Assembly (NCBI GenBank): GCA_036971715.1 | Contig: JAVHJL010000002.1 | Location: 3,752,501-3,816,500 of the forward strand | Length of the DNA stretch: 64,000 bases | Source: Arthrobotrys musiformis | Lineage: Eukaryota; Ascomycota; Orbiliomycetes; Orbiliales; Orbiliaceae | Reading direction: 5' to 3' | In this document: in pieces, positions 32,577 to 43,397 of the stretch | Position numbering within the stretch: the first letter of the stretch is position 1 | How the letters are laid out: every line of letters starts with the position of its first letter | Translations under genes and position numbers: made by a program | Notes under the pieces: generated by a model | The model's database searches: none | Seen by the model: only the letters and a program-made list of their open reading frames with translations | Told to the model about the DNA's origin: nothing

Positions 32577-34333
32577 TCAAGTCATTGTTACCTGTGTGTT
32601 TTCGATACACATCGTTAGAATAATATTCTCTACTTCACGAATTTTAAAACAGCAGCATGTATCATAGTACGGGGCAGTAAAGAGGCGGGGGGTGGGGGTG
32701 AGTGGGGTACTTTACCAGCTCCTCTGCGCTCGTCGGATGAATCGCGACACAGCTGTCAAAATCCGCCTTCGTGGCACCCATCTTCATAGCAACACCAAAT
32801 CCTTGAAGCATTTCAGCACTCCCGAGCCCAATAATGTGAAGGCCAACTACTCTCTCCTCTGGCCCCACACAAACTAGCTTGTAAGAAGTTGGGCCTTTAT
32901 TCTCCAACATCGCATAGTACATAGCGATGAAGGAGGTCTTGTAAATCTTGATATTCTCATCCCCATACTTCGCTCGAGCTTCTGGTTCAGATAAACCGAT
33001 CGCGCCGATTTCAGGGTGAGCGAAAACCACCGACGGGACGTTCTCATAGTTTAACTTCCTTGTTGAGAAATCCGGTGGCCCAAATAGACGCTCGGCCAGT
33101 TTCCGACCAGCAGCAATCGCAACTAGATACAGGCGCACACTTGTCAACAAACTAACCCCCCATTTATTGCTATGATCCGGGACCTGCATATCTTACCGGG
33201 TGTCAGTTCCACTTTGCCGCACACATCCCCTAGTGCATATATATTTTCGATGTTAGTATTCTGGTAGTCGTCAACTCGTATGAAGCCGGTGTCAATCTCT
33301 GACTCGATGCCGATGTTATCGAGGCCCAAGCCATCGACAAGCGGCGCCCTCCCTATCGCCCATACGAGCGTGTCAACGTCCAACTGAGTCCCGTCTTCTC
33401 CGTGGAGTATCAGGGATTCCCCCAGGGCTGACTTTTCGACTTCCTTGAATTGTTTCGAGTTCTTGTGGATTTTTATGCCAATTTTCTCGTAGTGGTTCGT
33501 AAGTACTTCTTGAATCATAGGATCGAATTTTCGCAGGACTGTTTCTCCTCGGATGAAAAGGTGGGTCTCAGAGCCCAGTGCATTGAAAATTCCAGCAAGT
33601 TCAACCGCGATATATCCAGCGCCCACTAGAGCCACTCTTTTTGGGAGCGTCTCTAGATCGAAAAAACCGTCACTTGTAATGCCAAGTTCCGCGCCTGGTA
33701 TGCTGCTCGGGATAATGGGGTAGCCTCCTTTAGTCCAGTAGATTAGTATCTTCCCCAGTGGCGATACGGGGGCGGGGTTTCAAACCTGTCGCTATTAATA
33801 TTTTCTTCGCTCTGACGGTTTTGGTCTCCCGAGAGCCATCGATCGCCTGCAGGGCAACCTCGTTTGGGGAGACTAGGCTCGCATGTGCGGATATGTATTC
33901 GACACTATCTTTATCGAGATTTCTCTCGTAAATGCCATTCAGGCGTTTTATATAGGCGTCTCGTTTATGTTTGAACGACGTCCAATCGAAAGGTGCCTTT
34001 TGCTCGAGTTTAAAGCCGTATCCAGCAGCATCATGGATTGTCTCCGCGATAAAGGCTGCGTTCCAGCACACTTTCTTTGGGACGCATCTGGACGGCAATG
34101 ATTTGTTAGCTCCGACCACGAGGGTTTGTGCATTAAAAGTAATTGGTAGCGCGCGCCGGAATGGAATATCCGTACCCAACATTCACACAAGTTCCGCCGA
34201 GTCGACCGCTCTTTTCCACGATTGCAACCTTTTGCCCATACCGACTCGCTGCTCTGCGAGCAGCCCCAAGACCGCCGCTACCCCCGCCAATGACGAGGAA
34301 GTCGTATTCTTCGGACTTAGAGATCGGCGCCAT
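32577..34333 (-). CDS. glr1: Glutathione reductase
   Basis: Five exons, 34333-34176, 34087-33786, 33727-33197, 33122-32716, 32591-32577 (15 nt with stop); 470 residues, phases close. The FAD-binding start YDFLVIGGGSGG is followed by the redox disulfide GGTCVNVGCVPKK (Cys49, Cys54; split by intron 1), the NAD(P)H-binding VALVGAGYIAVELAG, the second FAD motif NIYALGDVCGKVELTP and the C-terminal catalytic HPTSAEE (His459). It reduces glutathione disulfide using NADPH. The only in-frame ATG gives a cytosolic-looking start. The frame stays open 80 codons upstream without an ATG and encodes an Arg/Ala/Ser-rich, mitochondrial-leader-like stretch, so a non-AUG or upstream-exon mitochondrial form is possible. 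Confidence 0.95.
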
Positions 34334-34990
34334 CCTAGTAAACTGGCGTCTGACGGCGGATAACCGTGACGCTGCAGCAGGCAAGCGACGGGTGGGAGCA
34401 GAAGCCAGCAGGTTTGCGGTTTTTTCGGCAGGGGGCCGGCAGCAATAGGTTGGCAAAGATAGGAGGGAGGGAGGGGTTCCCAAGAGACCACCCAGTAGAC
34501 CTAGCTCGAAGAATTTGCAATTGAAGAGCTTTCTTCTTGGGATCTTTCTGTAAGATGCGGATGTCGGGGTATAAATAACTCAAGGAGCAAGTAGATACCT
34601 GATCTCCGATGGATGCCGAGGAATATAAGATTATAAATATTTCTGACCAACCCCCGCTTAGAATTCGAATGGCAAGCTAGGCAAGCTGCCCCGCATCTGC
34701 ATGAATTCAAGGTGCAGGCTTGGTTTGGATTACTAACCGCAGGATACAAATGCACATCCGACTCGCCTGGACCGTCCAGTGCCACATCGGGTAGGTAATC
34801 CAGACATACTTCATACATACTTCTCACCCGAGTGTTCATGCAGGTAAGTCAGCACCGACCACTCTAATTGGCCTGATCCTGGTCCCGCTACAAATGCAAC
34901 ATAATTAATTTTGTATTCCACGCATAAATTTCGTAGCGGAAATCTGCTTGGAAACTCCGCGGCATCCTTTGGGCCACCGACGTCGTGACA
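34334..34990. other. Divergent spacer GLR1 / CCE1
   Basis: About 650 bp. Its left part is the open, ATG-less GLR1 extension (34334-34580). The rest shows no clear motif. Confidence 0.45.
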
Positions 34991-35905
34991 ATGCTGCAGC
35001 GCCTCTCACTACTGCGGAATGCAGAACTAAAAGATATCCTTCAGCGATGTGGGTGGCCGGTCTCCGGCACGAAGGCGGTGATGGCCAAGGAGATTCAAAT
35101 TCAATTGCATCGATCGAGGTTGATGACTTATCGAAGATCGAGCCCGGGTGCCCTAGAACCAGCAGAGAACCAGCTAGACGAGCATCGAATATTAAGTCTC
35201 GATATGGGCATTAAAAACATGGCTGTGTGCCTGTTGAAGGTCTCTCGGCAAGAGCTTTTGTCACGCGAACCAGCTGCCCCGGAGATAATCAGCTGGCGAA
35301 GATTTTCCTTTTTCGACCACCATGATCCCAAGAATGGGTGCGAAGGCGAGAACGTTCAGGACATGGACTTCGCATCCGCCTCACTAGCACCTCTTGCCAC
35401 TGCTTTGGCAAGGCACCTCATCACCACCCACGATCCTACAATCATCGCCATCGAGAAACAGAGGTATCGGACCATGGGGTCGGCCGCAGTGCAGGAGTGG
35501 ACAATTAGGGTTAACAAATTGGAAGCGATGCTCCATGCGGCACTGAGGGTATTGCAAGAGGAGGGTGTTTGGGTGCAAGGTGCAATCCACAGCATCTGCC
35601 CACAAAGGACTACAGGATACTGGCTTGGCCGTTATGGCTTGGACGACGGTATTAGGAAAGGGGCTGTCACCAAACCTTTGAAGGTTAAATTGGTCAGATC
35701 ATGGCTTGAAAAAGGCCACAATGTAGTATACAGAAAGAACAACTCCCTTGCCGCAGACGCTGCATCACTCTTCTGTAAAGTGTCCGGCCAAACCAAGACA
35801 AAAACGGGAGAAAAACTAGATGACCTTGCGGACTGCTTGTTGCAAGGCCTCGCAATTATACACTGGGAAATAGACAGGCTTAAGCTGCTTAAGGACTATG
35901 AATGA
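34991..35905 (+). CDS. cce1: Mitochondrial Holliday-junction resolvase (Cce1/Ydc2)
   Basis: An intronless gene of 304 residues from the ATG at 34991. The N-terminal 40 residues form a SAP-like DNA-binding motif (LLRNAELKDILQRCGWPVSG, KAVMAKEIQ). The RNase-H-fold nuclease follows: ILSLDMGIKNMA (Asp71), IIAIEKQRYRT (Glu155) and LDDLADCLLQGL (Asp277, Asp281), the four acidic residues spaced as in Ydc2. The family cleaves four-way junctions during mitochondrial DNA segregation. No strong targeting leader is visible, as in relatives where SAP lies at the very start. Expressed divergently from GLR1. Confidence 0.92.
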   Translation: MLQRLSLLRNAELKDILQRCGWPVSGTKAVMAKEIQIQLHRSRLMTYRRSSPGALEPAENQLDEHRILSLDMGIKNMAVCLLKVSRQELLSREPAAPEIISWRRFSFFDHHDPKNGCEGENVQDMDFASASLAPLATALARHLITTHDPTIIAIEKQRYRTMGSAAVQEWTIRVNKLEAMLHAALRVLQEEGVWVQGAIHSICPQRTTGYWLGRYGLDDGIRKGAVTKPLKVKLVRSWLEKGHNVVYRKNNSLAADAASLFCKVSGQTKTKTGEKLDDLADCLLQGLAIIHWEIDRLKLLKDYE

Positions 35906-36176
35906 AACGATCTCGAGAACCAGGGTTGAGGAGCTCGCATGACAATATAGCGTGTAAGTATTCTATTGAAGACATTACGTTCGGTTGTACGCCTTTGAGC
36001 GAAACAGGCAGGGTGGAAATGTTAGCCCCGCGTAGCACCGACATCGGGTTACCTTTTGATATAAAGGCCGGAGGGATAGATATAATAGACAAAGCTGCAG
36101 TTAATTAAGCACTATGTAGAACAATGAGGACACATCGAGGGCTAAGATCGCACAATAAAAGAGTAGACAAAGTCGC

Positions 36177-36953
36177 TCAGAAGTTGGAGGAGGGGTTCAT
36201 GCTCCCAAATGCTGGTTTTTTCTTGCGGTCGCCCCCACTAACGATTCGGGAACCGCCGTCGCCGCTCGGTATGCTCGACACAGATAACGGCGGGGGCGTA
36301 TCCTTGCGGTGGAGAGAGGGGTCTTCTTCACTTCCACGTCGGCTGAACCAAATCCGCCATATAACCCCGACAACGCCTACAATAGACAGTATGCCGACAA
36401 CACTGACGACTACTCCAATGATTATTTTTTTTTGCTGTGGAGTAACACCAGATGGGGATCCGGATTCGCCTCCGTTCGCGAGCGAGGGGTCGTCCGATGA
36501 AACCATCGTAGTAGTCGGGACAACATCCGTCGTTGTCGATTCCCGACCGAATTCATCGGTTATCGTGCGTGTGACAGTCACCTTCGTTGGAACAGGAACC
36601 TGGGTGACTGTGCTGGTCAGATCAGGTTCGTTGGATTGAGAGGGTTCGATTTGCGAAGATGTTGTGGTGGTGAAGTTGCCAAAGGGGGGTATGGTGGAAA
36701 GGCTCCCTGGATCCGTTCCAGGGGATGACCCATCGTCGTCGCCGCCAGCAGAAGAGGTTGGTACAGGGTCGAGTGAAGTTGGTTCCAATGATGTTGGGTC
36801 TGATGGCGACGAGGTTGACCCGCTAGGGTTGGAAACTTGTCGCCTCTGGGGGTTGCCATCTAGAACTGAACTCGAGATAAGCCGCGATGATAGGAGGATG
36901 GCGACCAGCAACACCAGCAGCGGCTCCGATACTGTATACTTGATGAGTTTCAT
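36177..36953 (-). CDS. Mid2/Wsc-like single-pass cell-surface protein
   Basis: One exon, 258 residues. The N-terminal signal peptide (about residues 7-28, VSEPLLVLLVAILLSSRLIS) is followed by about 145 residues of Ser/Thr/Pro-rich, glycosylation-prone extracellular sequence with the repeated SLEPTSLDPVPTS and VTQVPVPTKVTVT patterns. One membrane span follows (about 175-198, IIIGVVVSVVGILSIVGVVG) and a short basic cytoplasmic tail. This is the layout of fungal cell-wall stress sensors, but no Wsc cysteine domain is present, so the Mid2-like label is structural only. Convergent with CCE1. Confidence 0.7.
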   Translation of the reverse strand: MKLIKYTVSEPLLVLLVAILLSSRLISSSVLDGNPQRRQVSNPSGSTSSPSDPTSLEPTSLDPVPTSSAGGDDDGSSPGTDPGSLSTIPPFGNFTTTTSSQIEPSQSNEPDLTSTVTQVPVPTKVTVTRTITDEFGRESTTTDVVPTTTMVSSDDPSLANGGESGSPSGVTPQQKKIIIGVVVSVVGILSIVGVVGVIWRIWFSRRGSEEDPSLHRKDTPPPLSVSSIPSGDGGSRIVSGGDRKKKPAFGSMNPSSNF

Positions 36954-37627
36954 TGTGTTGGAGCTGAAATCGGTCGGCTTACAGGCTATATGCGGCCTGC
37001 TGGATGGGCTTGCGCAGGTTTGGCGGATACTATTGTCCGAGGAATCCGGGAGATACTCATAAGCAGCTGGAGGTGAGCATTTAGATTCGGGTGCAGCATT
37101 TAACTCCGAGTTAGAGTATGTATTGTACCTTTAAGTGGTTTAGTACCTAGGAAGTGGGAGAGAGGGAGGAAGAAAGGGAAGAGAAGGAAAGAGAAGGGAA
37201 GGGAAGGGGAAGGGGAAGGGGAAGGGAGGCGTTGTGGTTGCAGTTGCAGTTCGCCGTGTTCTAAAAATGACAACCCGGCACCAACACAAAAAAAACCGGG
37301 CAGGGCAGCTCCAGCACATGCAGGAACAAGCATCTCGTACTAACTAAGCTCAGAAGGACGTCACGGACAGACAGCATATGCATCACGCTAAGTGGCTAGA
37401 GATCATAATAACGTAATGTATGGAGAGTATATATAGGCAAATAGATAATATAGATTTCATCATCACAGGGAAATCAGATACCAAGACATACAAGGACGCA
37501 GCCGGTGTATATATACGTATATCGGGCTGGGCCGGGTTGACGGCTGCGGCTGCAGCGGCCACCCAGGATACTCTGACTGTGAATAGGTAAGTAGAAGAAG
37601 AAAGAAAAAAATAATAACGAAAAGAAA
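36954..37627. other. Spacer upstream of the Mid2-like gene
   Basis: It holds a purine block with GGGAA/GGGGAA repeats (37152-37230) and nothing else recognisable. ASN's 3' UTR falls at the right end. Confidence 0.5.
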
Positions 37628-40041
37628 CTACGCGCTCTCGTATTTTGCGACATGCGTGGATATGGCCCTAGTTATTAGAATCACCAAGATCAGTCTGGTC
37701 CGAGAGACAACCCCCTCTTTGCATGTTAAAAGAGTGACGTACCTTCCACTAGGATCTGACTGTTTGGACCACGTCGGGGTCCAGCGCATCACAGTCGATG
37801 CGCATTGCTTAGGGAATTGTTCGTCGAACATTTGACGATACCAATACCTGTGCCATTAAATTAGCAACCAGAGAAACGAATTTCACTTAGACGGGGCTAC
37901 AAATAGACGCACGCTTCCTTTGTATCTGGAACATCACTGTCCCATAGTTCCTCACGTTTTGCGAAATCCTCGTCACTGACAAGATTTGCGGCGGTATCCT
38001 TGCAACAAATATCAGCAATTTTGGCCTTCCCATCTCCGAATTCATGGATTATTGATATACCTTCAGCGCATCAATCCAACCATACCCAACGCCATCACTG
38101 AACTGTTCCTTCTGTCGCCACAAGATATCTTTTGGAAGGTAGGGCTCCGCTTCAGGCTCGGAGCTGGTGTCGAAGGCTGCTCTCAGGACCCACTTTTCGA
38201 TTCGACCGTTTCCGATCATCTTCTCCTGGGGATCGAATCCCATTGCTACCTCTAGGAACTTTTTTTTTGTCAGCGCTCCTCACCCATGTGTATTTTTTTT
38301 GACCCGACACTCACATACCTCCTTATCAAGAAATGGGACGCGGGCTTCCAACCCCCATGCCGATGTTGATTTGTTAGCCCTCAGGCAATCAGCAAGGTGT
38401 AGATTCTTAACCCGCCTAACAGTTTCATCGTGGAAGGCTGCTTTGTCCGGAGCGGCATGGAAATACAGGTAGCCGCCAAATATTTCGTCGCTCCCTTCCC
38501 CACTTAAAACCATCTTAACGCCGAGAGCTTTGATCTTCCTGCTAAGGAGATACATTGGGGTTGAGGCTCGGATAGTCGTGACATCATACGTCTCAAGGTG
38601 GTAAATGACATCCCGTAACGCATCGAGGCCTTCTTGGATAGTAAAGGTATAGTTGTAATGCTCGGTTCCGAGAAAATCGGCAACCTTTTGTGCTGCGGCC
38701 CCGTCAGGCGACCCCGGGAGCCCGATGGAGAAAGAACGGAGCCGCTCGTACTTGCGGACCGTCTTCAGGTGGCCCTCATCGTCGATTCCGACGAGATGGT
38801 CATTGTTGCCATTGGAAGCGTCGTATCCGCTAAGATCTGACCCAGCTCGAGTTTCTCTAACTGCTATAGACGCAATAAGACTGGAATCAAGACCACCAGA
38901 TAGGAGAACTCCATAAGGGACTTCTGCCATCAACCGTTTCCTCACAGACTTTTCGAGCGTGGCCCGGATAAGCTTTAAATCGAGGGGTGTGGTAGGAACC
39001 CTGCTTGGCTCCCACCAGCTTGGCTGGAAATACCTGGTGGTTTTCTTGGTCTCCGAGTCATATATATGGCCTGGAGGGAATGAGATTATCTTGTCGCAAA
39101 CAGGATGCAGGGACTTAAGCTCCGAGGCGAAGTAGACAGTGTCTGGCTGTGATGAGTTCCACCCTTGGTAGAATGAGGTGATACCGATCGGGTCGCGAGC
39201 TGCGACGACTCTGTCTCTTTTTGAGTCGTAAAGAATAAAAGAGAACATCCCATCTAGCATTTTGGGAGCGTCGATATCATGTTCGGCATACTATAATAGG
39301 CTGTAAGACGGGATTCTAATACGCGAATGGGGTGAGATTCAGGAAGGCGGTTCACATACCAGGTAGAGGATGACCTCGCAATCTGAGTGCGTCTTGAATT
39401 TGTACTTGTCGCCGAAGTTCTTTCGGATGAGCCTGTGATTGTAAATCTCGCCATTGACCGCCAGGATTAAAGATTCATCTTCGCTCGTCAAAGGTTGTGC
39501 ACCGCTATCTATAGGTCGAAATGGCAACCTTAGCCACAACAAACCCGATATAGCAAAGTGGGGCTCGCGGGGAATTACCAATGCCGACAATACTGAGCCT
39601 TTCGTGTGTAAGAACTATAAACCGAGTTAATTGGGGGGATCTTGGAAAGGTGGTAGAGAGGATTGGACACACTTGTATTTTTAGAAATTACATTTCCACC
39701 TACAATCCGCTATATATTAAAAAAGAATGTTCGGGTAGTTGTTTGCGGGAACATCGGGGGACCTACTCCAATCGGGACCACGATGGCGAATTCTATTCGA
39801 CTAGTTAGAGCCTAATAACAAATAAAAGAATAAAGTGGTGATTTTGCACAAGGGCACTCTTACGCTTTGGAGAGTTGCAACGCCGTCGGCTTGAAGCCTT
39901 GGACATTGGGATGCTTTGTCGATCGAAATGGTAAGTCAGCTTCCTGTTGTGGTAATATACACATATAAAGCTACCTAGCCTAGTAGGAAAAACCCAAGGA
40001 AGCTAGAAGGTTACCTGGTGGCAGGCGAAAATTCCACACAT
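37628..40041 (-). CDS. asn2: Glutamine-hydrolysing asparagine synthetase
   Basis: Eleven exons: 40041-40015, 39943-39864, 39792-39767, 39699-39673, 39614-39579, 39508-39360, 39290-38319, 38258-38061, 37998-37913, 37847-37743, 37667-37628; 581 residues, every phase checked. The glutaminase domain begins MCGIFACHQ (nucleophile Cys2), with RHRGPDWSGN, HERLSIVGIDSGAQPL and AVNGEIYNH. The synthetase domain has the PP-loop LLSGGLDSSLIASI, TTIRASTPMYLLSR, LSGEGSDEIFGGYLYFH and the ARVPFLDKEFLE block across intron 7. It converts aspartate and glutamine to asparagine with ATP. Exons 3-5 are only 26-36 nt and the N-terminus cannot be recovered without splicing them. Confidence 0.95.
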
Positions 40042-40405
40042 GTTTGGATTGTCGAATGCGATCTTACAACTGGGGTTCGGGAGGGCGTCTGTTGGATATG
40101 TTGCTGTTGAATCGAAGGAGGGATATGTAATATACTTCGACTGTGACTCTTTGGTTGGGTAGTTGCGAACACGGAACTGCAGTCAGTTAGTCAACCGCAA
40201 TTGGTGTCCGATGTAGGGCCGATACCGATACGGGCAAGGGTGATGAAGTATGTACTTCTTTTGAGTATGATTGTGATGATGAGGAGTAACGGAGGGAAAG
40301 AAAAAAACTGCAATCAGTTGGAACTCTGTAATTGCAACTGAATATGAGTCTTTAAATATTTTCAATTTGGGGTCAGGAGGGAAAAGTGGCAAGGAATTGG
40401 TTGGG

Positions 40406-40440
<35 letters not shown>

Positions 40441-41427
40441 TAGGAAGAAGAGGTCGAGATAGCGATAGAGGTAACCAAAAAAAGAGGCCGTGAGCTCAGT
40501 GTTCGGGTAAATTAGAGCACAAGCGGCGGTGAAATAATTGGTAGTATGAAGGGGACATTTGAGCGAGTTACCCACTCATACAATGTACATGCACATACAA
40601 ACATACAAATTACTTGCACAACCTCGTGGTTACTAGATAAGGCTTGAAATGAGGCCTGTCAGGGTACTTGGCTGCTCACTACCTAAGTACTTGAGTAGGC
40701 ACTTAGCTAAAAAGAAAGTTTCGAGGTGTCAGGCAAATCGGGATTATGGCTATTCGTCGGCCAGAAAAAGAAAAGGAGAAAGAAAGAGCAGGCCAGATCG
40801 AGACTAGCTACTGCGTATACCAGCTTACCCAGCGACACGGTTGGCGGTTGACTGAACTGAAGCTGGAGCTGGAGCTGGTGAAGGTGGGGCAGGATCGGGA
40901 TCAGGCTCGGGATCAGGCTCTAGATCTGGCTTGGTACACAGCTAAGAGTTCCAGAACTATATAAGAGATAAGAGGTAAGAAGTCGGTAGGTACCTAGATA
41001 CCTAGTACTTGAGTACTAAGAAAGAGGTAGGTAGGTTAGTGTCTACCCAGCGAGATCATCTGAAGGGGCGACTGAGCATGAGAGGACGGGAGAGAGGGGG
41101 ATTGGACTCTTTAAATGGACCTTGATAAATGGACGCTCAAGGAAGTACCTAGGTTCCTAGGTAGGTGAGAGGTAAGTCAGTAGGTAAGGTCGGTGCTTAC
41201 CTGGGTTGGAGGTAACAATGATTTCAAGAGTCGTAAACCACATACGCACGCATACACCCACACATGCATACATACATACATTACACATCCCTCCCGTGGA
41301 GTAGCCAACGACCGGCAAGGGCCCGATGCATTGTGCTTTTCGGTCGGATTCGTATTCGCCGTCTGGTCATCACAGAAGAAGCAAGGGATCACGGGCGATC
41401 TTGTGCGTGGTTTTCATTCCGGATTCG

Positions 41428-41452
41428 ATGCGATGCGATGCGATGCGATGCG
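41428..41452. repeat. (GATGC)n microsatellite
   Basis: Five consecutive GATGC units. Lies in the gene-free spacer upstream of the RPA-interacting-like gene. Confidence 0.85.
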
Positions 41453-42059
41453 CTGAACTGAGGGATCTAGAGACGAGTGGAGTGGAACTTCTCAAGGCCT
41501 ACCCTCCAGTGGCCTATGTAAGTATGTATGTACCTACCCGATGTTATTTAGGTACCCACGTGGGGGGGGTTTGAAGCCAAAGAAACCTCAATGAAGTCTG
41601 CCTATACATTTTAAGCACTAAAGTACTAATGGGAATCAATTGGTCGACTCATGCAAGATGCATGTCGCCGTTTGTAAACGTTTCCAGAGTAGGGAATGCT
41701 GGGATATCCAAGTACCTCAGCACCTATACTCTATGTATAAAAGCCCTGAGTAATACAGCACCCCCGGCCTACCACCCAAGAGGTAACTCGAAGAATCCGG
41801 GGTGCATTAGGTTACCCCCACAGGGAAACTCCCGATCTTTCTTGTCTGTGGTGCTCTGCCCGTGGATGTGCATATGCATGTGCATGTGTATGTGGGGTTA
41901 CTGGTACCACCTCTTGACTAGTGAGCGGCCGAAGGAGGCTGAAGGAGCTAGGTACTTACACAGTAGGTAAATCAACTATTCGCGGAGCTTTTTGTTTGTT
42001 TGGTAGCAACACCCCTGTCACCCCGTCTCTATCTCCGTCCTGCTCCTCCTCCTCCGCGG

Positions 42060-42112
42060 CCACCACCACCACAACCACCACAACCACAACCACAACCACC
42101 ACAACCACCATT
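42060..42112. repeat. (ACC/ACA)n repeat
   Basis: A run of CCACCA and CCACAA units. It lies about 180 bp upstream of the next start codon and generates Thr/Pro-rich shadow frames. Confidence 0.85.
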
Positions 42113-42290
42113 ACCGGATCCACGTCCATTGCATCACAACCGCATTGCATCCCAATTCCCGAATTTCTCTTCTGGTGGAACCCCCAAATCACAACTTCCC
42201 TCACCCAGCTTCTAGTACTTAGTACTTACCCCCTTTCAACAAGTACGTAGGTACTCACTTACTTATGTATACCATTCGTCACAAGCTTCG

Positions 42291-43192
42291 ATGTCCCACC
42301 ATCCATCCGAAAATGCTCACCCCCATGAGCCCTTCCGTGCCCCGATTCAATCCTTAAACTTCGCCCTATCGGCCTCTCCCGCTGGCTCGGCCGACCCATT
42401 TCACTTCGGCGCCTTCCCGGCCCAGCAGCCACACCATCCCGATCCTACTTTCAAAGTGTCAGCCGGAAATGATACCCATCAGACAAGGCGAGTCTTTCGC
42501 CCTAATCCGCTCTTACAAAGGCCGGAAGATGCTCGTGAGAAGCGACGCAATATTATTCTGGAAAAACTCCAAACGCAACGGGAGAACAGAGCCATGCAGG
42601 CAAGAGGGGGGGAAGACGAGGTCAGATATACAGCTTCTTTCTTTGCCCCCTTCGGGCTGCTATTACACATACCATAGACTCACGCAGATTCTCGTTAGAT
42701 GCTACGCCTGATCTATCTGTCGGAGAAAAATCGATGGGAGAGTGGTCAGGAACGCGTGGCGCTCGCTATGTCTTCGTGGAAACCTCCTGCCGGTGATTAT
42801 GAAGGTGATGACGAAGTGATCCATACGATGAATACTTCTTCCGCGAGTCACCAAGGTTCGTATATCCTTTCCACCCTAACCCGGACATGAAGAACCCAGT
42901 TCTCTCCCTTCCACCGTCCGCCCTACACCTCGCTTCCAACCTACCGCCCTAACCTTCATCACGTATCCGTCGTGTGTGGTCACGGATTTTAGACCCAGAT
43001 ATGGAAATGGTAGAGTTAATGGCAGATGTCGAGGAGCAGGAACTCCAAGAAATTATCAGTCGCTACCAGGCCTCGGACCCTAAACAGGGAAGACCATCAC
43101 GTCGGCTTTGTATGGGGTGCGGAAGCGATGAAATTTTAGAGTCTCCCACGGAGGCAATATGCTTTAATTGCGGTATAAATATCGACCACTGA
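42291..43192 (+). CDS. RPA-interacting-protein-like (RPAIN/RIP) zinc-finger protein
   Basis: Three exons, 42291-42620, 42699-42855, 42993-43192; 228 residues, phases close. An N-terminal disordered part is followed by basic helices (REKRRNIILEKLQTQRENRA, RGGEDE, then after the splice MLRLIYLSEKNRWE). The C-terminus has a four-cysteine zinc finger, LCMGCGSDEIL and AICFNCGINID, after an acidic MELMADVEEQE-like helix. The order basic helix, acidic helix, C-terminal CxxC..CxxC finger fits the RPA_interact family that helps carry replication protein A into the nucleus. This is an architecture-based call; other small zinc-finger families are possible. Confidence 0.6.
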
Positions 43193-43397
43193 GGATCTCG
43201 CCAGCCTAGACAGGTCAGACGGCATATAATCTATAATATAGATAGAGTTTAAATCCGGCGCGTATTAAATCCCAATGAACCTTTAGAGAGAAAAAAAAAA
43301 ACAGAGGAAGAAGAGAAACATGGAAGCTTCATTGCGCTGTACGAGAGGCCTTCCTAGGCAATCTCTTTACGCAATTGATAACCTGGGGGGTTGGGGC

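Larger units (their letters stand above)
40042..42290. other. 2.2-kb gene-free spacer
   Basis: No gene is supported. It contains an A30 run (40411-40440), AGGTACCTAGATACC-like words (40985-41035, 41146-41165), GATGC repeats (41428-41452), GTGCAT/TGCATG repeats (41868-41893) and (CCACAA)n/(ACC)n repeats (42060-42112). The right end is the leader of the RPA-interacting-like gene. Confidence 0.5.

Noticed and set aside
36177..36953. Mid2-like protein as a secreted effector
   Set aside because: It has a clear internal membrane span and cytoplasmic tail, so it is a surface protein rather than secreted.
41956..42204. Val-rich minus-strand frame
   Set aside because: Repeat translation of the (CCA/ACA)n tract.
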